Positions 22,832 to 34,177 of a stretch of 64,000 nt of DNA are shown in pieces. Position numbers and translations under genes: made by a program. The DNA is from Polymyxa betae (Eukaryota; Endomyxa; Phytomyxea; Plasmodiophorida; Plasmodiophoridae). The notes under the pieces were generated by a model, which ran no database searches, had not been told where the DNA came from, and saw nothing but the letters and a program-made list of their open reading frames with translations. The stretch is from the NCBI GenBank assembly GCA_003693705.1, contig RBZT01000286.1:62001-126000 (forward strand), written 5' to 3'. Within the stretch, counting starts at the first letter, position 1; each line of letters starts with the position of its first letter.

Positions 22832-23722
22832 CTATTTTATGAAGAAAAATACGCCCAAAGAGACAAATAAAGCCAGGACTAGCGTTCCTAGAGTCCCCAG
22901 CGAGCTGCTGCTGCTTTTCGCCGCAACCTTTTTGGGATCAGCTACTGGCGCCGTGCTAGGTGGTTCGTAGCAAGCTCCAGTGAAGGTGACTCCAGAATCA
23001 TGGGTGCTTCCATCGCCTGTGATAGCAGGAATCGAGAACGTGACAGTTTCGTATCTAACACTTGTAAGCTGAACTTTCATCGGCAGAGTGAGTGTTCCAG
23101 ATGGCAGATTCCAGTTGACTGAGGCCGAATTTCGCTGGAGATCATTCCAGGCGCCATTTGTTTGAACGGAAACGGCCCGAATTCCGAGAATAAAATTACT
23201 GAAACCGATAGTGGCAGAATTCGATATCGTGGCACCCGCCGAAAACTGATATCTGATTGTGCCAGTAACGGGACATGGCACGAATCGCCATGAAACTCCT
23301 GGTCCACCCAAACGGTTAGCTGTGCTCTGAGCGAGTTGAACGTCACCTTCGTTGCTACAATCGATTGAATGGTTAGAACAATTTTGAAAGGGGCATAATT
23401 ACGCTTTGTTGATGCCTTCCAGTACAGTTAGGATCTCGCTGACACCAGTGCTCGACGTGATATTAACACAGGCGCCGCAGGCAAGACCATTCGCCATTGG
23501 ATTGAAAGCGATCGCGACGAACTTATCATTCTTTGTTGGAAAGAACAATTCTTGATTCCCACACGACGAGGTTGGAGTGACAGTTGACGTACTAGTCAGC
23601 CATTGATCATACAAAGGAAACGCCTCTAGCTCTCCCGAGTAGACAGCATCAGCCTGATTGCAGAACTGTCCAGACGCCCGCCCGGTTGCGTACAGCGCTA
23701 GAACAAGAACGATGGGATTCAT
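22832..23722 (-). CDS. Expansin-like protein with signal peptide and C-terminal membrane tail
   Basis: The start MNPIVLVLALYATGRASG is a signal peptide. A cysteine-bearing domain with the FNPMANGLACGACVNIT pattern matches the six-stranded double-psi beta-barrel of expansins. A 53-nt intron ending near 23344 joins GINKA to NEGDVQLAQS in frame. The second domain starts GPGVSWRFVPCPVTG, a typical expansin junction, and continues as a CBM63-like beta-sandwich. The protein ends in a Ser-rich stretch and a hydrophobic tail (LGTLVLALFVSLGVFFFIK), either a membrane anchor or a GPI signal. Expansins loosen polysaccharide walls without hydrolysis. I cannot identify the barrel's usual active-site Asp with certainty. 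A cell-wall or host-wall role is inference. Confidence 0.78.
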
Positions 23723-24430
23723 TAATGTGTGATGGGTTTGAGGGTCACAGCAACTATGATGAGGGAGCCCGTATAGCAGCCAGTCGAAACCAGATATCAC
23801 TTAGCAGGAGGACTTCCAATTGTCAATGGAACTGAAAGGGGTGAACGTGACACGCGCCATCACCATGAGTTACTGCCGCCCATTCAATGTTAACTCAACA
23901 ATGATGATGGTTTCGGATCACGATTTCTGTAATTGATGATAATATATGACAGAGTTTGAAGACGGAATATTGCCTCATGAGTTTTAGTTTTCAAATTGCA
24001 AGCATTAATACATAGACAACGCGCCGCTATAGCTTTGTGAAATCACTAGGACTGGAGTCATCGACCATGGATGGAACGAGAAAATTGATGCTCTGCGATT
24101 GGCATGCTTAGACGACGAACTGTATTTTGTGAAAATTGAGTACCGCAGGCGACCGAGCAGGATTGGATGCTACAAACTGGTCTACGAGCTTGTGAATATA
24201 ATTATACGAGCATCCAGGCATAAATTCATCCTCAGATCTAGAAAGCATTGGACTGAGATAAATGGAAATCCAAAGTATCGATTCATAACTTCAACCTCGA
24301 TAAGTATTTTTCAGCATGGAGTTCACACTCATCGATTCTTTGCGCTAGATTCGATTCGGTCGCAAATGCACGGCCACTTCCTTCAACTGCAAAAAAAATG
24401 TAAGACATTGCAGGCACGAAGTAGTTGTTC
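23723..24430. other. Intergenic, no supported gene
   Basis: A 111-residue plus-strand frame at 24099-24434 has no motif and opposes another open frame on the minus strand. I do not call either. The left part holds the promoter of the expansin-like gene. Confidence 0.4.
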
Positions 24431-25207
24431 CTAACCAAGAACTGTCAAATATTGCATCGCCAGACGGTCGTTTTCTTTAATCTGTATTTGTGAGTTGTCA
24501 GTGTTGGAGTGAAATTAGTATTAATAAAATTACTTTGTTTTGAAAGGTTCCAATGTGTGGCTGCAGTTTCATATCCAATAGACGAGCAGTGAAAAACAAA
24601 GACAATAGATCTCGAGAAGCAATTGCCTGTGGCGCCGGTGCTGTCTATATGGGCTGATAAGCTGTATGCGCTAGAACAATAGCAATGAAAGTAAATTACA
24701 AGAACGCCTTTAGGTTCCACCTCCATAGGTTCATCTTCCATAGTGATGGTTTCAGTCTCAATCTCTACGGTCTCCTCACCCAGTTCATGATCTTCCCTGG
24801 ATTCTTCTCGCTCTTCAGGAGCGCCGTTCGGTTCCTAGATGTTCTTTTTAATGTAAAAAAGAAGAGCAAAAATTGGATACATTCTCATTGGATTCCATAA
24901 CGATCCGGATTTGGGTCTCTCGTAGTTTCTCCAATCTTCAAGAATCGCCATTAGTTTGTAGCAGCTAAAGTTTCATTAGCAATACACACTCTTGTAATAT
25001 GGCAAAAATAGAAGTCTTTGAGGCAAGCAGCTGCTTCTGATCATCCGTTAGTATTTTCCCGTCCTGGTCTAAAGAGGCCTCGATCTTCTGAATTTTATCG
25101 ATCTTCTTCCGGAAAGCCCGGATCCGTTTCGACACAGCCAGGACCATCAGATCGTCGTCGGCCGGAGTCCCACTCATCCATAGAGGCTTGGTTTGGGAAT
25201 CAGCCAT
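24431..25207 (-). CDS. Small acidic coiled-coil protein, unrecognised
   Basis: Exon 1 (ATG 25207, MADSQTKPLWMSG) encodes a basic coiled coil (SKRIRAFRKKIDKIQKIEAS) followed by DDQKQLLASKTSIFAIL. Frame-consistent introns join an acidic exon (EEREESREDHELGEETVEIE), a hydrophobic helical exon (SRDLLSLFFTARLLDMKLQP) and a short final exon ending RLAMQYLTVLG at stop 24431. The RxIRKKxxxIxxIE coiled coil recalls RNA-binding adaptors such as PYM or caprin, but this is too weak to name. A TTTAGGGTTT site lies about 155 nt upstream of the start. Confidence 0.6.
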
Positions 25208-25509
25208 GACTGAGCAAGACCGAGACGAAGAGATACCCACGATAAGTAGATAATCGGGAAAAGTGACCAGTGTTGCGATGTTCGTCATTGCGCATGGGCA
25301 TGTTGATTGTTGATAGTTATGAGCTTTTCAGTTGTAAATACGGTTACAGTTGTATTCTACATTTAGGGTTTCAATTCTCTTGATGAAACTGAAAACTTCA
25401 CTGTGGAGCACACATGCACTTCCTGAACCGCACCCAAGCCAATCAGTACATTTTGAAAGTTCAACCATCAATGAGCTAATTTAAACAATGCTGAGTTGGA
25501 TTTGATTCA

Positions 25510-26467
<958 letters not shown>

Positions 26468-26649
26468 CTAACTTGACAAGCTGTTAAAGCAGTACCAGAG
26501 ATGGACTGTCTTGGTCATCTCTTGAAGGCAAACAGTGATACCCGTATTAAACGTTACAGCCAATCTGCCTGAAACATAGAAAACGGGCCAAGTCATTTGA
26601 CAATGATGATGCGATAGAGAGTTTTTCGTCGAGTTTATTTTTAATGGTA

Positions 26650-29293
26650 TTATTGGATCAGAGAAAGCATCGACGCCAACGAAGATAGCATGAACATCTT
26701 GCAGTCTCGAGACGCATCGGAACCGTTGTCGAGGTCAATAGCGCCGGCCGACAGGTTTTGCAGCATGTTCTTGTACGAATCCATAGCCAAGAAGGCAGCG
26801 TCTCGCGCGTGCTGATAGTCAAGTGAGGCGAAGTCGGATTTCAACTCAAACTGAAGTGCAGTCCAAGCGGATGCCTTGAAGTTCGCACGGATCATGAGTG
26901 CTGACTTCTTTTCAACTTCTGTGAACTTGGCAGTGTCCAACAGCGATCTAGCAGCAGCTTCGTCCTCTTGCTGATTCATCTTAGCAAACTCTGCAATCTT
27001 CATCTTGACCGCCTCATTTGTAGGAATCAGATCACGGCGAACGTTTTGGTTAGCGAAAGTATTAGCTGGGCTGGCAGCAGCTTGCGGATTTGCCGAGCCG
27101 ACTGAGTTGAGAGCGTCTTGCGAATTTGCTGGAGCAAATGTGTTAAGACTGTCTTGTGGATTCGCAGAAGCAAATGAGTTAACAGCGTCTTGTGGATTTG
27201 CCGAGGTAGATGGGTTTGCAGCGCTTTGGGGATCTGCAAAATTCTGAGTCATATCAGCCGGAGCGCCGTCTGCATCGGATTCGAAATCGTTGGGTGCGAT
27301 GTTGCTAAAGGATCCATCAACAAAGTTAGTGATAAAGTCTTTGATGTCGATGTCAGCACCGCAAATGGCGCGGAGCTGTTTCTTGAGATCGGTAAGTTCG
27401 TTTCGAAGAGATCCTGACTTGTCAACGAAGTCACTGTCGGCCGTGTTTAGATTATTAAGTTCCATTTGTTTCGAAATGATCTTCTTGCCAATCTCCTTTG
27501 CTTGCGACTGAGTGCCGGCATCAAGTTGAGAAAATTGCAAAGTAGACATCCTTCGCAGAGATTTTCGAGCTGCGTTGACATTACCACTGACGGAGCTGTC
27601 GACAAATGAAAATAGGAAATCGTTGACATCAGCGTTGGCACCAATAATGTTGTTGAGCTGTTGTTGGGCATTGTTGATATCGCGTTGGATTGTGTCAGAC
27701 TTGCCAACAAAGTTCTTATCGTTTCTGTCCAGGTTATTGAGTTCAGCTTGCTTTGAGATTATCTTTTTGCCGATCTCTTTCGCTTCAGATTGTCTTGCAG
27801 TGTCCAGCAAAGAAAACTGAGACGATGACATTTTCATCGACTTGTCATTATTCATAGTGCCGGACACGGAATTGTTACTTTTGAAGGAGCTGTCGACGAA
27901 CGAGGAGAGGAAGTTGCTGACATCAACGTCTGAACCAAGGATCTTCTGGAGCTGTTGCTGGCTGTTGCCGATTTCATTTTGCAGAGATTCAGCTTTGGCA
28001 GCGTAATTCTTGTCGTTCTTATCAAGCTTGTTAAGATCAGTTTCCTTTGAAATCAGACGCTTGCCAAATTGTTTTGCATCGGCTTGCGTTTTGACATCTA
28101 GTGAAGAGAAGTCTGCAGTTGATAGCTTTTTAACGCCCGTCGAAATCGAAGAGCCAGTAGAACCACTTACGGAAGAGGATCCCGAAGGGCTGCCAGGACT
28201 TGATGTAATTGCCCCATTGCTCGTCAAAGCGTTTGATAACCCCGGGTTTCCAGAAACACTAGTAGAAACTGAAGAGTCAGAAGTGTTCAGCAATCCCGGT
28301 GTACTCAGTAATTTCTTTGTGAAATCGGAAGAGCTTGGGGCACCACCAGTGCTCGTGTTAGCTGGGGAGCCATTGCCGGATGAAGACAGAGTCGATCCCG
28401 GGTTGGTTGTGTCTGCACTCGGGATATTGGTATCGACCGCATCACCGCCACCATGAGTGCTGCTAACGAATGTGTCAACATCAAAATCGGATCCAGCAAT
28501 GGATTTGATGCTAGATTTCAGCTTCTGGATTTCTTCAGTTTTCGCTTTGAACTCCGGCGTATTGCCTTTGCCTTGAGCCTTCATAGTGCGGCGTTGCTGT
28601 TCCAACGAAGCACACTGCTTCCCGATTTGATTGCATTTAGCTTGCTGACTGGACGATAAATGACCGAGGCCAGTCTTGCCAGGAGATCCGCCGCCAGCAC
28701 CAGGTTTGCCGGGAGAGCCAGCACCGGGTTTGCCGGGAGAACCAGCACCAGGTTTGCCGGGGGAGCCAGCATCAGGCTTGCCGGGGGAGCCAGCATCAGG
28801 TTTGCCAGGAGAGCCAGCACCAGGTTTGCCGGGAGAGCCAGCACCAGGTTTGCCGGAGTAGCCAGCATCAGGTTTTCCAGGCGAGCCACCACCAGGTTTG
28901 CCGGGGGAGCCAGCATCAGGTTTGCCGGGAGAGCCAGCATCAGGTTTGCCGGGAGAGCCAGCACCAGGTTTGCCAGGAGAATCGCCGCCAACTCCAGCAC
29001 TAGGCTTGCCAGGGGAACCGCCGTCAGCTCCAGAGCTAGGTTTGCCGGAAGCGCCACCACCGCCACCGCTTTTTGGGGCGCCACCACCGCCACCAGAGCT
29101 ACCACCACCGCCAGAGCCTGCAAACAATTGAGATTATATCATAGATATTTAGGGGAATCCAACCATAGCTGCTAGTTAATGCTTCAAACCGTTTGATATT
29201 TCTTGGACGGATGGAACATTGAACAGGCAATATGACCAATGCAATGATACAGACATATATCAATGCTTTAAAGAAAACTCGGAGAGGAGACAT
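26650..29293 (-). CDS. Secreted modular repeat protein (PGKP arm, four helical modules, NPQ repeats)
   Basis: The predicted protein has 865 residues from two exons joined by a 46-nt intron (29118-29163). Exon 1 is a signal peptide (ALIYVCIIALVILPVQC). After a Gly/Ser-rich stretch come about a dozen 8-residue units of the form GSPGKPxA. Four related ~85-residue modules follow, each starting with a Ser/Leu-x-x-Phe-Ser-x-Leu motif, carrying AKEIGKKIISKQxELNNL and QQQLxxIxG, and ending with Val-Asp-Ser-Ser. They are predicted helical hairpins; the first is the most divergent and keeps two Cys. A ~13-residue NPQDAxNSFASA repeat and a helical C-terminal domain (FTEVEKKSALMIRANFKASA) complete it. 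I know no matching family. An extracellular matrix, wall or adhesive role is inference from composition. Confidence 0.85.
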
Positions 29294-29735
29294 GACAAAA
29301 AGTAGTAATAAAGATCCTTATGGAATGATAATCTCAATTCCGATGTTTTCAAAAAAAGTGCTGTCAGGGAATTCCCTTTTTCAGAATGAGCAAAGCGTCA
29401 GCAAGATTCTCGAAAACATCCGAGTTGCATGAATCATCATCCTTCAGAACCCGACAGTATTCACGGCCGGATGCAGCACAGAACGCATGAATCAATCGTT
29501 AAGACCATGCTGCTCACGATAAAATAGCTTGCTGAAGGCCAACAGTTTCTTTGATCAGGAATTATGTTGCATATTCAAGAGGGATTGATTCTAAGATCTG
29601 ATACACATCTCAAGATGCTAATGTGCTCACATCACTATAGTTCTAAGCTATTCATTTCTAGCTCACAATAACCACTGAATGCTTACGGTTGAATAACATG
29701 TAATAGGTTTTACTTAATTATTGGGAACGGCTTCG
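29294..29735. other. Intergenic, no supported gene
   Basis: AT-rich spacer upstream of the repeat protein and downstream of LSm6. It holds only short frames without motifs. Confidence 0.4.
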
Positions 29736-30075
29736 CTATATCGTTCGCTTCTTTGTAGAGATATAACTGACTGTGAGTCACCTTAGTGAAAGCCAAAATT
29801 GTTAAATCCGAGCCATTTTACCATTGTTTCCACGAATAAATGCATCTCCAAACTTTGTTTTAAGTTGATCATCCATATATTCCTCGGTTTGTTCCATTGC
29901 AATGTTCATGTACCCGTCAAGACAAGCCAGTATACCTATAGAACAGTCAAAACCTCGTGGTACAACCGAGAGGAACAGCATCCATGCCTCGATACTCGAC
30001 GCCTGAATTGAGTTTGACCAGAACAGGTCTGCCCAAGACAGCCTGGAGGAAATCGGACGGCGACTTCTTACTCAT
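29736..30075 (-). CDS. LSM6: U6 snRNA-associated Sm-like protein LSm6
   Basis: Three small exons encode 78 residues nearly colinear with LSm6: SKKSPSDFLQAVLGRPVLVK, LNSGVEYRG, LACLDGYMNIAMEQTEEY, KFGDAFIRGNN and YISTKKR. This is a ring subunit of the LSm2-8 complex (U6 snRNA, nuclear) and LSm1-7 complex (mRNA decay, cytoplasm). The second intron (29771-29821) is GT-AG. The first (29936-29987) fits only with a GC donor (GCATGG) and AG acceptor. ATG 30075 and stop 29736 give a length within two residues of the human protein. The gene is easily missed because no exon exceeds about 50 codons. Confidence 0.92.
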
Positions 30076-30723
30076 GCTTGAAACGACAGTAGAAAAATTT
30101 GCGTATGAGCAGCTCGATTTGAGGATTTTTCAGGCTAACAGGTAATCGGATGAATTCGATACAAGCGAGTTTCTGACAAAATGTTTTGATGGAAATTAAA
30201 CAGATATAATAAAGGAGAGACGTAATACCAGAATAACTGGGCTGAATTAAGGATCACCACGGTCAGTTTGTCATTAATCTGCTCTTTTAGATGTCAGGAG
30301 CAAAGTGTGTTTTTCGAACTACAGCTTTCAGCAACGAGAATGCTATTTTGACGAAACCATGAAAGCCGACTTCAGAGCCATCCTATCGTTTTTTATGTAT
30401 TCCGAAGCTCGGCGCCAACTTCGATTTCTTGAAACCTTCCTGGTTTTCTTGATATAAATTTCGGACTAACGTTTTCTAGAGCCGTTTTGCCGGTTGCAGG
30501 TAGCCGCAGGGATCGGTTTTTGAGCTTAGATGCGTTTAGGACATTGTCTGCTGTTATCCCACTGCTGTCCAGAAAGCTGGTTGTATATCTAGTAAAGTTA
30601 TATGATGCTGTTGGAGACCCTGTTCGCCATGATATATTGGAGGATTCTATTCAATTTAGGACCTGAGAGGTAAGCTGCTCCACGACGCCATATTATTGTT
30701 GGAGATATTGTGCGCTCAGCCGA
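30076..30723. promoter_or_regulatory. Shared 5' region of LSm6 and LCMT1 genes
   Basis: A 648-nt divergent spacer. I see no coding feature or named promoter motif; a bidirectional promoter is inferred only from gene orientation. Confidence 0.35.
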
Positions 30724-31876
30724 ATGACGCCGTCGCGGCTGACAGACGATGGAGCCGTCCAGGATACGGCCAACGATGCCGTTCAAAGTAAAGCGTCAGC
30801 GGCGGCACTGAACTACTTCCACGACCCATACGTGCAACTGATGTGTAAGCGAGCGCCCCGGCGTGCACCGCTCATCAATCGCGGCTATTATACCCGGGTC
30901 GCTGTTATTCGTGATCTGGCGCGCGATTTTGTTCGACAATGTCGCCAAGACCAGGTCCAATGTCAGATTATATCGTTGGGGGGTGAGATTGAGTATCTTC
31001 GCCCCATGGCCTCTTAAATAATTCGATCTCTAGGGGGATTCGACACTCTGCTCTTCACGCTTCGCGATGAAGATCTGGCGCCTGACGTCTATATCGAAAT
31101 CGATCATGCAGAAGTAATCCAGCGAAAACATCGCATGTTACAGACAATCCCGGTATTGTCTAATGCTGTTGGAGGCACAATGACCCGAACCGACAGTGCT
31201 GTGATATCGGTTTCATCGCAATATTACCTGCTGAGTGCCGATCTTCGTGATATTCCAGCTCTGGACGCCAAACTCGACCAGATTCCATTGAATTGCCAAC
31301 ATCGAACACTGTTTCTAAGCGAGTGTGTCCTGGTATATATGCAAGCGAGCCAGGCCGATGCCATTTTAAAATGGGCTAGGAATCGTTTCGGTGATGCTCT
31401 TGGCGTTTTTTTTATCCAGTTTTTTAAACGTGTTGACAGATGCTTCTTCGGTTTTCGTGTTGTACGAACAGATCCTGCCTGATGACCCGTTTGGGCAGAC
31501 AATGTGTAATAATCTTCAGAAACGTGGATGCCCATTGCTGTCCATACATGCTCATCCGACTCTGGAAGCTCAGCAGCAGCGTTTCCTTGACGCAGAATGG
31601 GCCCGTGCCCATGCACTGGATATGAATGTTATTTATGTAAATGATCGGCGTTATCTTGTTGCTCGGATATGGGAAATTTAATGATGGTGTTAGGAACGTG
31701 TTATAGACCGAACCGATATTGGGAGAATAGAGAAATTGGAGCTGTTTGATGAATTTGAAGAATGGCATTTGATTCAAGCACATTATTGTGTTGCTGTAGC
31801 TATTTCATCAATGAACAATTTCACATCTGGGATCTTTGCCAAGTTCTCCGCCTTCGCTTGGCCAATGAAGTCATAA
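30724..31876 (+). CDS. LCMT1: Leucine carboxyl methyltransferase (PP2A methyltransferase)
   Basis: This enzyme methylates the C-terminal leucine carboxyl of the PP2A catalytic subunit using SAM, controlling B-subunit assembly. The family blocks are in order: KRAPRRAPLINRGYYTRVA, QIISLGGGFDTLLFTL (SAM-binding, across an intron at about 30986-31033), VYIEIDHAEVIQRK, TLFLSECVLVYM, FVLYEQILPDDPFGQTM, and EKLELFDEFEEWHLIQAHYC. Introns at about 31392-31440 and 31640-31694 restore the frame (RNRF-DASSVF, NVIY-ERVIDR). The protein ends WPMKS at TAA 31876, giving roughly 330 residues, as expected. Neighbours are unrelated in function. Confidence 0.9.
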
Positions 31877-32055
31877 ATTTGTCAAGGTGGTGGAATCTGC
31901 TTACATTCATTGTCGAAAGTGAAGGCGACGTCAGTTAATATCTTTCTATTATTTCATTTAATTGGTTGTCTGCTTGTAACAGTGTAATACAATGATTAGA
32001 ATAACCCAACTGACAATGAAAAAATATCTGTTTGAAACCTCATTTCTTCGCAAGA

Positions 32056-32442
32056 ATGAAAGTCCAAACACGAGATGAGTTCAATGGTATGCTGACCGGC
32101 AGGCAGATGATAAAGCCGGCAAGTCAGTGTCGTGCAGAATCAGGTTCGAAACCTGTCGAGAACCCACCGCGAGTTACCATGTCTGATCAGCCCCAATACC
32201 AGATGGAGTACCGATTCGGCAATGAACATGACCTATAGTGGACTGCGGATTCCAAAACCGAATTCGAACAACTATTGAGACGAAGGACAGCTGGGAATGC
32301 TTATTGTCATGTTCGCGCGTGGTTGTCCCTGCCACAAACCTTAGAAGACGTCTGCCGATCTATGATTGCGTATGAGAGAGATACGAACCCGTTGACTGTA
32401 TTAGGGCTTCGACACGGTAAACTTGATCAGAATGGACACTGA
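32056..32442 (+). CDS. Possible small two- or three-exon gene, unrecognised
   Basis: An exon at about 32239-32442 reads like coding sequence (DSKTEFEQLLRRRTAGNAYC, RSMIAYERDTNPLTVLGLRH) and ends at TGA 32442. Frame-consistent introns (about 32084-32140 and 32172-32238) could join it to MKVQTRDEFNG and SKPVENPPR from ATG 32056. No family is recognised. Without the second intron, a TAG at 32236 breaks the frame. Confidence 0.3.
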
Positions 32443-32571
32443 GTGTAAGATCGAGGAGTCAGATCGCCCTATTTGTCTGTCTGTGTTTCTTCTATCATAT
32501 TGCGATCTCCGTGTCAATCTGCCTAATAGCACTGTGGAAATCGTTGTCTCTTGTTCTGGATACCCGTCGCA

Positions 32572-33162
32572 ATGGCTGTCGAATCTGATGCTGCCGCCCT
32601 GGCACCCACTTCTGTCCAGGACAAGTCTGGTGCCGCTCCTGGACAGCTGAAGGTTACGGAACCAGCCAAGCCGTTGAAGCAAGCCGTGTTCGTTCCGCTT
32701 TCCTCGCTGGAGCCTGATTGCGCTGGCTATAATTTGAAAGTTTGGCTGAACTTATTAGGAACGATGCAACTTTGTAACATTTATCCGCTAGGTTAAAGTA
32801 GTAGAAGCCAAGACTGTTGTTGATCGTTTGCGACCTGACGGAACCCGATACGTTATTGGTGAAGTATGATATCGCTTAACTAAGCGATTATGCTGTCTCA
32901 TATTATGTCTATCTAGGCTATCGTTGCTGACGAGTCTGCTTGCTGCACATTGACTCTGCGTGGCCCAGCTCAAGCGGAGCTTGCCAAACCTGGCACAAGC
33001 TTCGTTATTCGCAATGCCAAGACAGTCGTCTTCGAGGAGCACATTCGCCTTGTTATTGACCAGTTTGGTTTAATGACCGTCGACCCTAATCCTGCCGAAG
33101 GAATCAAACTCAACTTAGAAAACGATCTGTCGAAGGTCGCCTACGAGCTCGTTCAGGAATGA
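32572..33162 (+). CDS. OB-fold single-stranded nucleic-acid-binding protein, At4g28440-like
   Basis: Three exons encode 161 residues; introns are 32740-32791 and 32864-32916. The fold follows the plant At4g28440-type OB protein: FVPLSSLEPDCAGYNLKVKV, VDRLRPDGTRYVIGEAIVAD, CTLTLRGPAQAELAKPGTSF, VIRNAKTVVFEEHIRLVIDQ, FGLM. The pattern is five beta strands with a conserved IRNAK strand. Relatives are also annotated as SOSS-B/hSSB-like, so single-strand DNA or RNA binding is likely but not shown. The N-terminal ~45 residues are low-complexity Ala/Pro. The second intron contains a perfect 8-bp inverted repeat. Confidence 0.8.
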
Positions 33163-33235
33163 TTTACTATTATAGTGATGATAAACTTTTAGTTGACAAG
33201 CTACATAGTTTGACTTGGCAATGTATTAGGATTTT

Positions 33236-33682
33236 TTAGATGGTGATAGCAGAAGGAGACACCTCAATCTGGCCGGCGATAGTGTCGAGCTCACGGCGAC
33301 CCTTGGAGGTGATCTGTCGGCCCTTCTTTTTGTCGTCCTGGGAGACGAGTTCAATGGCCTCTAGCTGCTGCATGATTTTGCGGTTAACACCCTGGGCGCC
33401 CTCGCCGAACACATTACGACGGGCACCACGGCGATTACGTCCGCCAAAGACCTTGCAGAATCCGCCGATGGATCCACCACGAAGGTAGACACGACGAGCG
33501 ATGGCGGCAGCTCGGATAAAGTACCAATCAGGGTTGTGAGGAGGCAGCTCTTTGTAGGCGCCGGTTTTGCAGTATTCGGCCCAAGCCGGGACCTTGATTT
33601 TGTCCGATTTCTTGAAGTGCTCGGCCAGAGCAACCACGAACTTGTCAGCAGGAACGTCCTTCACGAGCTTACCAACCGCCAT
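33236..33682 (-). CDS. RPS19: 40S ribosomal protein eS19
   Basis: This is an intronless 148-residue frame matching eS19 along its length: VKDVPADKFVVALAEHFKKS, KVPAWAEYCKTGAYKELPPH, NPDWYFIRAAAIARRVYLRG, GIGGFCKVFGG-type sequence, and NRKIMQQLEAIELV with RQITSKGRRELDTIA. It is a small-subunit protein needed for 18S rRNA 3' maturation. It lies tail-to-tail with the OB-fold gene and head-to-head with EXO1. Confidence 0.97.
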   Translation of the reverse strand: MAVGKLVKDVPADKFVVALAEHFKKSDKIKVPAWAEYCKTGAYKELPPHNPDWYFIRAAAIARRVYLRGGSIGGFCKVFGGRNRRGARRNVFGEGAQGVNRKIMQQLEAIELVSQDDKKKGRQITSKGRRELDTIAGQIEVSPSAITI

Positions 33683-34177
33683 CGTTACGAGAAAGCAATC
33701 GAATTTGGCCAGCGAAGTCCGTGACGGCGTCCGCTGTGTCCTAATTTATGATCTTCGGCCCTAATATCGCAGTTTTTCCTAATTCGAGTCTGAATTTTGC
33801 TGGGCAACATTTTTCTACATTTAATCGGCTTGCTCAATTGCAAACACGGGGAAAGCAGAAATACGAAGTTCAACACGAACCAGCTTTTTCCCTGAAGAAC
33901 GGATTTCTCGCTTTCTGTACATTGGAAGGCTTATGATTTAAATTAGAATTTGGCTCTAAAGTAAATAGGCCAGTCGCCAGTAAAAAGTATGTTTAATAAG
34001 AAGCGGCTGCGCCGCCTCTAAGCGCCCAGTTTGACTGAATACAGATACTTGACTTTGTCATTTCTTAATAATATCGTCTTTGTATTGAAGGCAAGAGCGA
34101 GACGATCGGCTCACCACCTGTGCAATTTGTAACTTTGGGGTCCTTGATCGGTCACACGATTAACACCTTCATTCTCG
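33683..34177. promoter_or_regulatory. Divergent promoter region, eS19 and EXO1
   Basis: A 495-nt spacer between divergent starts. It contains a GC-rich patch (GCGGCTGCGCCGCC, about 34002-34015) in AT-rich sequence. No TATA box or telobox stands out. Confidence 0.4.

Noticed and set aside
24099-24434. 111-residue plus-strand frame
   Set aside because: No motif, no upstream exon, and an equally open frame on the opposite strand.
28680-29000. CRISPR-like regular repeat
   Set aside because: The repeats are contiguous 24-nt coding units without spacers, inside a eukaryotic gene.
28660-29175. Long antisense frames across the PGKP repeat region
   Set aside because: The 24-nt period keeps several frames open. 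Their products are repetitive low-complexity shadows without start context, while the minus-strand frame has a signal peptide and continues into non-repeat domains.
32140-32160. GGTTCGAAACC resembling a tRNA T-arm
   Set aside because: The 15-nt palindrome looks like a T-stem and loop, but no matching acceptor stem or anticodon arm can be folded from the upstream sequence, and the outer T-stem pair mismatches.
33240-33764. Plus-strand frames opposite eS19
   Set aside because: They are shadows of the conserved ribosomal protein gene on the minus strand.
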